Below are positions 1 to 7,118 of a stretch of 7,118 bases of DNA, piece after piece (positions within the stretch are counted from its first letter, which is position 1; the number at the start of each line of letters is the position of its first letter). Below the pieces are notes generated by a model. The model did not search any database, was not told the origin of the DNA, and saw only the letters and a program-made list of their open reading frames with translations. The stretch spans positions 7,606-14,723 of the forward strand of contig JAPPKV010000130.1 of NCBI GenBank assembly GCA_028819775.1, read 5' to 3'. A program made the position numbers and the translations under genes. The DNA is from Gammaproteobacteria bacterium (lineage in GTDB: Bacteria; Pseudomonadota; Gammaproteobacteria; Pseudomonadales; Azotimanducaceae_A).

Positions 1-927
1 ATCCAGTGTCGGCTTTCTCTGCCTGCAGTCTTCCCGGGCATGGCGACAGCGGGTGTGGAAGCGGCAGCCGGTTGGGGGGTCGATAGGGGAGGGCACATCG
101 CCCATGAGGACGATGCGGTCGCGGTCGGCGGTGGGATCGGGTAGCGGAATCGCGGAGATCAACGCCTGGGTGTACGGGTGACGGGGCGACGCGTAGATGT
201 CGTTCGCGGTGGCGGTCTCGACCACCTCGCCCAGGTACATCACCGCGATGCGGTCGGAGACGTGCTTGACGACCGCGAGGTCGTGGGCGATGAAAATCAG
301 CGCCAGGTTCATCTCGCGCTGCAGGTCGAGCAGCAGGTTGATGATCTGCGACTGGATGGAGACGTCGAGGGCGGAGACCGCCTCGTCGCAGACGATGAGT
401 TTAGGTCTGAGCGCAATCGCGCGGGCGATGCCGATGCGCTGGCGCTGGCCACCGGAAAACTCGTGCGGGAAACGGCTGGCGGCAGCAGGGCTCAGGCCCA
501 CCCGTTCGAGTAGCTCGCCGGCCCAGCGACGACGTTCTTGGGTCGTGCCGATACGGTGGATCACGAAGGGTTCCTCGAGGATCTTGCCCACCGTGTGCCG
601 GGCGTTCAGCGACTCGAACGGATCTTGCAGGATGATCTGGATGTCGCGCCGTAGCTGGCGCAACTCCCTGCGGCCCATGGTAGTGATGTCGCGGCCCTCG
701 AAAAGCACTTCGCCAGCGGTGGGTTCGTGCAGGCGGAGCAGCGTCTTGCCCACGGTGCTCTTGCCGCAGCCCGACTCGCCGACCAGGCCGACGGTTTCGC
801 CGACATCCAAGTCAAACGACACGTCGTCCACCGCGTGTACGTAGCCGGTCGTGCGCAGGAAGAGGCCACCACGGACGGGGAAGTGCTTGGTGAGGCCGCG
901 GACGCGCAGCATGGGTTCGGCGGCCAT
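1..927 (-). CDS. Peptide ABC transporter ATP-binding protein, DppF/OppF-like (3' end cut off)
   Basis: This is the second cytoplasmic ATPase of the importer. It would pair with the neighbouring ATPase and drive substrate passage through the two permeases. The frame is open from the ATG at 927 to the window edge, giving 309 residues with no stop. Visible motifs are Walker A GESGCGKS (50-57), Q-loop Q101 in QDPFESLN, ABC signature FSGGQRQR (157-164), Walker B LIVCDE (177-182), D-loop SALD, and H-loop His215 in AHDL. The oligopeptide-transporter C-terminal region follows (RHPYTQAL at 249-256, PTGCRF at 285-290), with cysteines 288, 294 and 301. Family members usually run 320-350 residues, so only a short tail is probably missing. 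The ATG lies 2 nt after the stop of the upstream ATPase and has a GGGGA Shine-Dalgarno at 936-940, 8 nt away. The next Met, residue 6, has no such site. DppF/OppF type is inferred from the FPVRGG...HAVDDVSF N-terminus; the exact substrate is unknown. Confidence 0.95.
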   Translation of the reverse strand, partial: MAAEPMLRVRGLTKHFPVRGGLFLRTTGYVHAVDDVSFDLDVGETVGLVGESGCGKSTVGKTLLRLHEPTAGEVLFEGRDITTMGRRELRQLRRDIQIILQDPFESLNARHTVGKILEEPFVIHRIGTTQERRRWAGELLERVGLSPAAASRFPHEFSGGQRQRIGIARAIALRPKLIVCDEAVSALDVSIQSQIINLLLDLQREMNLALIFIAHDLAVVKHVSDRIAVMYLGEVVETATANDIYASPRHPYTQALISAIPLPDPTADRDRIVLMGDVPSPIDPPTGCRFHTRCRHAREDCRQRKPTLD

Positions 928-929
928 CT

Positions 930-1934
<1,005 letters not shown>

Positions 1935-1940
1935 GACCGC

Positions 1941-3875
1941 TTACCCCGCAGGGTCGACTCGATAGGTCGTGTTGACGATGGTCGTCGGTCCGAAACTGTG
2001 ACCGTCGCTCTTCGCCTCGAGGGTGCGTTCCCTCTCGTCGACGTCGATCCAGAACAGTCCGCCACCGGAGAAGCCTCCCGTGTTGGCAAACGGGCTGAAC
2101 GCGCTGGCGACAGTGCGCGGTGCCACCCATTCGGGGAGCTTGACCCATCGCCATGCACCGGCACGGGTGTAGGGCACGCGGAAGGTTGGTATCACCACAC
2201 CGGAGTCGTGCACCATCTGTTCCAGGATGCGCGCCAGCCGAACGCGGTCCTCCAGGTTGGTCGAAGCCCGATACTCCATGATCAACTCGTCCATGGCCGG
2301 ATTGGCGTGGTTCGTCAGGTTGTTGGTCTGCGGCTTGTTGGCGTTGGCCGAGTGGAAGAACTGCCAGTAGCCCGGCGCCAATCCGCCCGCGGCCCAGCCC
2401 ATCCACGCGATCTGGTGTTTCTTCTCGAGCATCTTCTTGAACGAGCCCGGACCGTCCTTCAGGTCCAGCTCGAGCTCCAGACCCGCTTTGCGCGCCTCTT
2501 CCTGCAGCACTACCAGCCGGTCGGTGTGCAGCGGCGTTCCGTAGGTCACCTGGAATGACAGGCGTTCGCCGTCCTCGTTGATTCGAATCCCGTCCCCGCC
2601 GCGAGTCTCGAAGCCGGCGGCGTCGAAATACATGTCCGCCCTTTCGAGGTCGAACTCGCGCGGCTGGATGTCGAGGTTGTCGTAGTCGCCGAATCCAATC
2701 TGGAACGTCGACAGCCTGTCGTAGTCGTTGCGCAGCACCGTGCTGATGACGCGGTCGAAGTTCATGGAGTGCGCGATGCCGAATCGCACGAGTTCGTCCG
2801 AGAGAATCGGGTGGGACATGTTCAGGTACATGCCCGAGGCTTCGGGTTGCTCGTTGTAGAACCAGTACTTGACGATGTAGCCGTTGTCGAACGCCTCGCC
2901 CCTCGCCTTGTCGTGCCAGTACTGGGGCAGCACGAGGCCCATGGTATCCAGCTCGCCCTTGAGGAAATACTGGAACGCGACGTTGGGGTCGCGGATGACC
3001 CGGACGCGGATCTTGTCCGGGTTGAAGCGGTGCTTGAAGTACTTGAGGTCGTCGCCCCACCAGTCGGCCTTGCGGGTCATTTCGATGTATTTGCCCTTGC
3101 GGACCTTGGTGATCTGGTAGGGCCCCGTATTCGGCTCGATCTGCCAGTTGGTGTTCGCCACCCAGTCGTCGTTGAGTACATGGAAGTGCCGTGGCTGGGG
3201 GCCGATGCCGTAGTTGGCGTGCATTTCGCCGGCCGGCATGGGATTCGCCCCTTGCACGCCGTAGGTGTGGTCGTCGTAGCGCTTCAGGTCGCGGATGCGG
3301 TCTGTGTAGTAGTTGTTGTACCAGGGAGCGACGATTTCCTTCGAGCGCATGAACTGCATCGCGTACACGAAGTCATCCGCGGTAACCGGGACGCCATCCG
3401 ACCAGCGCGCCTTCGGGTTGATCCTGTAGTAGATGGTTCGCCCATCGGCGCCGAACGCCCAGTGCGTCGCCAAGGCGGGAATTGCCCGGCGGGTATCTGG
3501 ATGCAGGGCGATGGGGCCGAACTGGTTGGGGCGCAGAAAGCCCGCGAACGAGCCGTTGGAGTCCGGGCCAACACGGCGCAGTGTTAGCGGGAAACCCAAG
3601 ATGGACGTGCGGAAGGTGCCGCCGCGTTTGGCATCGGGGGAGGCGAACACCGGATCGTCCTCGTTGGTGACCCAGACCAGATCTTCCGGCAGGACGTCGG
3701 GTAGCCCGTCGCCCTCCAGGACTTCGATGGGGGGTAACTCGATGGCGGTTTCCGGCAAGGCGTACGGTTCGACAGGGACGCCCAGCGTGAGGTAGATGTT
3801 CGTCTCGCTGCCGCACCCCGAGACCAGCACGGCACCGGTCGCGAGCACGGCGATGGTCTTGGCGGGGTGGTTCAT
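1941..3875 (-). CDS. Lipoprotein extracellular solute-binding protein, family 5 (YejA/OppA-like)
   Basis: This is the receptor that captures a peptide-like substrate in the periplasm and delivers it to the permeases. It has 644 residues. Residues 1-20 form a lipoprotein signal peptide (basic start, hydrophobic core IAVLATGAVL, lipobox LVSG) ending at the lipidated Cys21. A proline- and acid-rich linker (about 33-68) precedes the family 5 fold: KRGGTFRTS (83-91), the domain around NPKARWSDGVPVTADDFVYA (153-172), GPYQITKVRKGKYIEM (251-266) with WWGDD (272-276), VAFQYFLKGELD (299-310), and the C-terminal lobe near WMGWAAGGLAPGYWQFF (491-507). The layout and NVAFQYFLKGELD-type motif resemble YejA and related long binding proteins, longer than the roughly 540 residues usual for OppA/DppA. 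The only cysteine is the lipidated one. The ATG at 3875 is chosen because AGGAG lies 9 nt upstream and it begins the signal peptide; the ATG at 3884 touches the ribosome site. The substrate cannot be read from sequence. Confidence 0.95.
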   Translation of the reverse strand: MNHPAKTIAVLATGAVLVSGCGSETNIYLTLGVPVEPYALPETAIELPPIEVLEGDGLPDVLPEDLVWVTNEDDPVFASPDAKRGGTFRTSILGFPLTLRRVGPDSNGSFAGFLRPNQFGPIALHPDTRRAIPALATHWAFGADGRTIYYRINPKARWSDGVPVTADDFVYAMQFMRSKEIVAPWYNNYYTDRIRDLKRYDDHTYGVQGANPMPAGEMHANYGIGPQPRHFHVLNDDWVANTNWQIEPNTGPYQITKVRKGKYIEMTRKADWWGDDLKYFKHRFNPDKIRVRVIRDPNVAFQYFLKGELDTMGLVLPQYWHDKARGEAFDNGYIVKYWFYNEQPEASGMYLNMSHPILSDELVRFGIAHSMNFDRVISTVLRNDYDRLSTFQIGFGDYDNLDIQPREFDLERADMYFDAAGFETRGGDGIRINEDGERLSFQVTYGTPLHTDRLVVLQEEARKAGLELELDLKDGPGSFKKMLEKKHQIAWMGWAAGGLAPGYWQFFHSANANKPQTNNLTNHANPAMDELIMEYRASTNLEDRVRLARILEQMVHDSGVVIPTFRVPYTRAGAWRWVKLPEWVAPRTVASAFSPFANTGGFSGGGLFWIDVDERERTLEAKSDGHSFGPTTIVNTTYRVDPAG

Positions 3876-3884
3876 GTTTTGCAT

Positions 3885-3889
3885 CTCCT
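3885..3889 (-). promoter_or_regulatory. Ribosome binding site fixing the start of the binding-protein gene
   Basis: An AGGAG motif read on the minus strand lies 9 nt before the ATG at 3875. An alternative in-frame ATG at 3884 follows directly after the motif with no spacer, so it is unlikely to be used. The site lies in the 32-nt gap after the YejE-like gene. Confidence 0.8.
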
Positions 3890-3907
3890 GTCTCGAACGG
3901 CTGAATG

Positions 3908-4981
3908 CTATTGGTAGTAGGCGAACTTCTTGGGGTCGAACGCTTCGCGAACGGCCTCGCCGATGTAGTTGACCATCACGAGTACGATCGAGATGGCGAT
4001 GGCCACCGAGAGGATGATCCACGGCGCCGTGACGATGTGTTTCTGGCCCTGGGAGAGCATCTCGCCCCAACTCGGCGTCGGCGGGGGAAGGCCGAAGCCC
4101 AGGTAGTCGAGCGCGGTCAATAGGAAGATCCCGGTGGCGATCGAGAAGGGAATGAAGCTGACGATCACCGAGATCGTGTTAGGGATCACGTGGCTGCCGA
4201 TCATGCGCTGATTGGACGCGCCGAGGGCGCGTGCCGCGAGAACGTATTCCCGGGTTTTTTCCTTGTACGTGGACGTGCGCATGTTCCAGGTCATCGCTGT
4301 CCACCCGAGGGCTACCATCACGGCCGCCAACGTCCAGAAATTGGGTATCACGATACTGGCCACGATCATGATGACGTAGAGGGTCGGCACCATGTTCCAG
4401 ATCTCGATGAGGCGTTGGAATGCGAGGTCGAAGACGCCGCCCCAGAAACCCATCGCGCTGCCGATGGCGATGCCGATCAGGTAGTTGCAGAGCAGCAGCA
4501 GGGAGGCGAAGGCGAAGGCGATCCGGAACCCGTAGACCAGTCGCGCAAGCACGTCGCGCCCGGTCTCGTCCGTGCCGAGGTAGTGGCCGGTCTCGAACGA
4601 CGGCGAATAGGGTGGGAAGTATCCCGGCGTCAGGTTGTTTTCCAGCGGACCGTAGCGTACCGGCGGCATCAACACCCAGTTGTCGCCGTCTTGCTCCTCG
4701 AACTCGGCATCGAGGTCGCGGTAGTTCGTCTCGTACTCGTAGTCGAGGCCGAAGGTGCTGCCCGGGATGATGTCCCCGTACGTCGGGAAGTAGAGTTCGC
4801 CCTCGTAGTAGACCATCAGCGCGCGGCCGTTGACCAGGAGTTCCGCGCCGCACGACAGCACGATCATCGCGCCCAGAACGACGGCGGAATAGTAGCCCCG
4901 CTTGATCGACCTGAAGCGTCGCCACTGCTTGACGGTCAGCGGGTTCAACGCGAACGACTGGCGTAGTCGGTCGAGGATCAT
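3908..4981 (-). CDS. yejE: Peptide ABC transporter permease, YejE-like
   Basis: This is the second inner-membrane permease, 357 residues, close to the family length. A cytoplasmic N-terminus rich in basic residues (QWRRFRSIKRGYYSA, 19-33) leads into a first membrane segment (about 32-50). A long periplasmic loop of roughly 85 residues follows. Then comes the DppC/YejE hallmark LGTDETGRDVLAR (135-147) and five more hydrophobic segments (about 155-178, 196-213, 215-232, 268-290, 320-340). The EAA coupling loop, which docks on the ATPases, is at about 244-267 (REYVLAARALGAS...IPN). The ending GEAVREAFDPKKF is very like the E. coli YejE terminus, as are the opening WRRFR..RRGYYS-type stretch and the NWVLMPPVRYG loop. 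The ATG at 4981 overlaps the stop of the YejB-like gene as ATGA. GGAGA at 4991-4995 sits 9 nt upstream. A long open frame continues upstream of this start but only overlaps the YejB-like gene and has no protein character. Confidence 0.95.
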   Translation of the reverse strand: MILDRLRQSFALNPLTVKQWRRFRSIKRGYYSAVVLGAMIVLSCGAELLVNGRALMVYYEGELYFPTYGDIIPGSTFGLDYEYETNYRDLDAEFEEQDGDNWVLMPPVRYGPLENNLTPGYFPPYSPSFETGHYLGTDETGRDVLARLVYGFRIAFAFASLLLLCNYLIGIAIGSAMGFWGGVFDLAFQRLIEIWNMVPTLYVIMIVASIVIPNFWTLAAVMVALGWTAMTWNMRTSTYKEKTREYVLAARALGASNQRMIGSHVIPNTISVIVSFIPFSIATGIFLLTALDYLGFGLPPPTPSWGEMLSQGQKHIVTAPWIILSVAIAISIVLVMVNYIGEAVREAFDPKKFAYYQ

Positions 4982-6021
4982 TGACCGGCGTCTCCGCTGC
5001 CGAACTTGACCCTGGGATCGACCAGGGCTACGCAGATGTCGGACAGGATGTTGCCGATCAGGAACAGGATGGACGAGACCACGAGAATCCCCATGACGAC
5101 GGGATAGTCGCGCTCCACGAGGGACTCGAAGCCGAGCAGGCCGATGCCGTCGATGTTGAATATCGTCTCGATCAGGAACGAACCCGTGAGAATCAGCGAG
5201 ATGTTGTTCCCGAAACCGGTGGCGATGGGAATCAGGCTGTTGCGAAAGGCGTGACCGAAGATCGCGCGCCTGAAGTCCATGCCCTTGGCCACCGCGGTGC
5301 GCACGTACTCCGCGGCGAGGTTGTCCATCAGTGAGTTCTTCATCAGGATGGTATAGAACGCGAAGCCGCCCAACGTGTAGGCGATCAAGGGGAGCACGGC
5401 GTGTATCGACACGTCGCCGATCTTCTCGAACCCCGAGAGTTCGTCGAAGTCGTCGCTGACGAACCCGCCAAGGGGGAACCATTCCAGGTTCGCGGAAAAA
5501 ATGGTCAACAGGAGCAATGCGACGACGTAGTTCGGAATCGCGTAGCCCGCGAACACGAGGGCCGACGTCAGGTTGTCGAAGGCCGTCTTGTGGCGGATGG
5601 CCTTGTAGATGCCGAGCGGTATGCACACGCCGTAGGTGAGAATCAGCGCCCAGACGCCGTAGAAGATCGAGACCGGGAGACGGTCCGTGATGGTGTTCCA
5701 GACCGGGTCGCTGTAGCGGGTCGATCGGCCGAGATCGAGCACCAGGACCTTGCCCAGCCACTCGAAATACGAGACGACGACGGGCTTGTCGAACCCGTAG
5801 TAGGCCTTGAGATCCTCCAGTTGGGCGTCGGACAGCGTGCTGCCGCCTTGGCTGTCGTAGCTGGTGGTCGCGGTCTCGTCTGCCCCGGCGAGCGCCGCTT
5901 CGCTCAGCATCCGCTCGATGGGCCCGCCCGGCACGAGGCGGGTGAGCGTGAACACCAGGATGGTGACGCCGATGAACGTCGGAATGATCAGCAGCAGGCG
6001 GCGGATGAAGTAGCTGGTCAT
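4978..6021 (-). CDS. yejB: Peptide ABC transporter permease, YejB-like
   Basis: This is the first inner-membrane permease, 347 residues. The N-terminus MTSYFIRRLLLIIPTFIGVT is the classic start of DppB/YejB permeases, with a first membrane segment at about 9-29 and the VPGGPIE motif at 30-36. A periplasmic region of about 80 residues includes YGFDKPVVVSYFEWLG (75-90). Further hydrophobic segments lie at about 116-138, 152-174, 204-225, 263-285 and 309-333. The EAA loop is at about 236-265 (AEYVRTAVAKG...IP). The C-terminal half, with IAYTLGGFA, GSFLIETIF, GIGLLGFES, RDYPVVMG and the ending DPRVKFG, closely follows YejB as opposed to DppB or OppB. The start at 6021 is 26 nt after the TlpA-like gene and has a strong purine-rich ribosome site at 6025-6031, though at short spacing. 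The end overlaps the next permease by 4 nt, so the two are translated in a coupled way. Confidence 0.96.
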   Translation of the reverse strand: MTSYFIRRLLLIIPTFIGVTILVFTLTRLVPGGPIERMLSEAALAGADETATTSYDSQGGSTLSDAQLEDLKAYYGFDKPVVVSYFEWLGKVLVLDLGRSTRYSDPVWNTITDRLPVSIFYGVWALILTYGVCIPLGIYKAIRHKTAFDNLTSALVFAGYAIPNYVVALLLLTIFSANLEWFPLGGFVSDDFDELSGFEKIGDVSIHAVLPLIAYTLGGFAFYTILMKNSLMDNLAAEYVRTAVAKGMDFRRAIFGHAFRNSLIPIATGFGNNISLILTGSFLIETIFNIDGIGLLGFESLVERDYPVVMGILVVSSILFLIGNILSDICVALVDPRVKFGSGDAGQ

Positions 6022-6024
6022 CGT

Positions 6025-6031
6025 CCTCCCC
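6025..6031 (-). promoter_or_regulatory. Ribosome binding site of the YejB-like permease, short spacing
   Basis: GGGGAGG is read on the minus strand just before the ATG at 6021. Only 3 nt separate it from the start codon, tighter than the usual 5-9 nt. No alternative start codon lies just downstream, so the annotated start is kept. Confidence 0.65.
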
Positions 6032-6047
6032 GCCCAGCCAAAGGCAG

Positions 6048-7118
6048 CTAGCTAGCGGTTCCGTTGACGGTGCGTTCGATCAGTGCGGTCAGATCGTCGT
6101 CTAGGTCGTGCGTCCTCGCCCGCACGGTGCCGTCGGCGTCCACCAGGAGGTAGGTCGGATAGCCGCGAACCACCCAGGTCCTCAATATCTCGCTCTTCGG
6201 GCCAATGTGCCAGTTCGCCCAGGGCATCGGCTCGTCCACCTGGAATTCCGTGACCGTGTCGAGTCGATCGTCGACGCTGATGGAAAGGATTTCGAAGCGA
6301 TCATCCGGGAGCGACTCGTCCAACTCGCGCAGCTTGGGGAGTGACCCCACGCACGGACCACACCAGGTCGCCCAGAAGTCGAGCAGCACGACCTCGTTGG
6401 CGTAGGCGGAGAAGCTCTCCTCGGTGCCGTCCAGCCGCACCGCGGTCACGTCGGGCAAGGTGCCGCCCACCGCGAACTCAAAGCTGTTCAGCAAGTTCTC
6501 TTCGGCCTCGGCCAAGGAGATGGGGTCTCGGTCTCGCCGCGTCTTGAAAGGTTCGTCCTCGACGCCCCTGCTCAGACCCTCGGCCAGGGCGAAGGCCGCC
6601 TCGCGGTAGCCTTCCCGGTCCTCGGGCGCGGTCTTGATATCGTTGACTTGGCGCATGTTGCGGGATGCCAGGAAGTACCTCGCCGCCGCGCGGTGCACCG
6701 GGTCGGACGCGTCCTCGGCAATCGAGTCGAAGAGCGCGTCGATGCTCTCCTTCTCGCCGGGGTCGGCGCGGAAGTCGAGGTTCCACAGCAGGAGCGGCCA
6801 GTCCTCGTGGTCGGGCGCATGTTGCATGAGCGCGAGTGCGCCGACTTCCATGTCGTCGGCGTTGGCCGTCTGTTCGACGAGAAAGACCGCGGCATCCACC
6901 GTTCGTTCGTGTTCGCCGCCCAGGGCGACGATGGCTTTCGCCGCCGCCGTCGCCGGCGCGATATCGGGATGCGGGCCGCGCTCCTCCTCCCGGCGCCGGT
7001 CCTTCTCCTCCTTGGAGGCATCCGATGCACGGATCTCGTCCTCGATTTCGTGCCACACCTTGTCAAGGTCGAGGTACGCCTGTAGAGGTCCGTAGTCGGC
7101 GAGCGCCACCGTCGCGGC
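6048..7118 (-). CDS. TlpA/ResA-family thioredoxin-fold protein with a long uncharacterised N-terminal region (5' end cut off)
   Basis: This is a probable thiol-disulfide oxidoreductase; family members act outside the cytoplasm. Counting from the GTG at 7109 (353 residues), the C-terminal part (about 213-350) is a TlpA/AlkD-type thioredoxin domain. It opens with GGTLPDVTAVRLDG (215-228), has VVLLDFWATWCGPC (240-253) with catalytic Cys250 and Cys253, and the cis-proline loop RGYPTYLLVD (315-324, Pro318). Residues 1-210 are rich in alanine, acidic and charged residues and look wholly helical, like a repeat or scaffold region. I do not recognise this region. There are no other cysteines. The frame continues open from 7109 to the window edge, reading AAT before VALAD, and no ribosome site is visible before the GTG, so the true start is probably upstream. 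The VALAD stretch could be the end of a signal peptide, which is speculation. The stop is 26 nt before the YejB-like gene. Confidence 0.88.
   Translation of the reverse strand, partial: AATVALADYGPLQAYLDLDKVWHEIEDEIRASDASKEEKDRRREEERGPHPDIAPATAAAKAIVALGGEHERTVDAAVFLVEQTANADDMEVGALALMQHAPDHEDWPLLLWNLDFRADPGEKESIDALFDSIAEDASDPVHRAAARYFLASRNMRQVNDIKTAPEDREGYREAAFALAEGLSRGVEDEPFKTRRDRDPISLAEAEENLLNSFEFAVGGTLPDVTAVRLDGTEESFSAYANEVVLLDFWATWCGPCVGSLPKLRELDESLPDDRFEILSISVDDRLDTVTEFQVDEPMPWANWHIGPKSEILRTWVVRGYPTYLLVDADGTVRARTHDLDDDLTALIERTVNGTAS

Noticed and set aside
370..400. Walker B neighbourhood DEAVSALD in the F-type ATPase, with Ala in place of the usual Pro
   Set aside because: The catalytic Asp and Glu are intact, and this variant is familiar among DppF-like proteins, so it is no sign of inactivation.
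4982..5761. Upstream extension of the YejE-like open frame, which would give a 617-residue protein
   Set aside because: The extra part is out of frame with the YejB-like gene and has a low-complexity, arginine-rich composition. The ATGA start at 4981 gives a standard YejE N-terminus.
6047..6056. Palindrome GCTAGCTAGC at the stop of the TlpA-like gene
   Set aside because: It is only 10 bp with no loop and no T-run after it, so it does not make a convincing terminator or operator.

Overview
The window is fully packed with protein-coding sequence. All six genes lie on the minus strand, so transcription runs from high to low coordinates. GC content is about 60-62% (counted on sample lines). The substrate-binding protein has a Gram-negative-style lipoprotein signal, the membrane proteins are Yej-like, and there is a TlpA-type periplasmic thioredoxin. 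Together these suggest a high-GC Gram-negative bacterium, possibly a proteobacterium; I cannot place it more precisely from sequence alone.

In transcription order the genes are: (1) a TlpA/ResA-family thioredoxin-fold protein with a long N-terminal region I do not recognise, whose 5' end is cut by the right edge (6048-7118); (2) a YejB-like permease (4978-6021); (3) a YejE-like permease (3908-4981); (4) a lipoprotein substrate-binding protein of the oligopeptide-binding family (1941-3875); (5) a DppD/OppD-like ATPase with a GTG start (930-1934); (6) a DppF/OppF-like ATPase whose 3' end is cut by the left edge (1-927).

Genes 2-6 make a complete five-part peptide-type ABC importer: binding lipoprotein, two permeases and two ATPases. 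Spacing is very tight (26 nt, 4-nt ATGA overlap, 32 nt, 6 nt, 2 nt), which indicates one operon with translational coupling. The permeases and binding protein look like the Yej (microcin C / peptide) branch. However, the ATPase is supplied as two separate genes, not as one fused double ATPase as in E. coli YejF, and the binding-protein gene sits between permeases and ATPases and not first. The TlpA-like gene is 26 nt upstream of the first permease and probably belongs to the same transcript.

No RNA gene, mobile element, CRISPR array, repeat family, promoter or terminator could be supported. The longest non-coding stretch is only 32 bp. The region reads as a fairly ordinary transport operon. 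The points worth a second look are the unusual gene organisation, the unassigned N-terminal domain of the TlpA-like protein, and the cysteine motifs at the ends of the ATPases. I did not find convincing evidence of a previously undescribed system.
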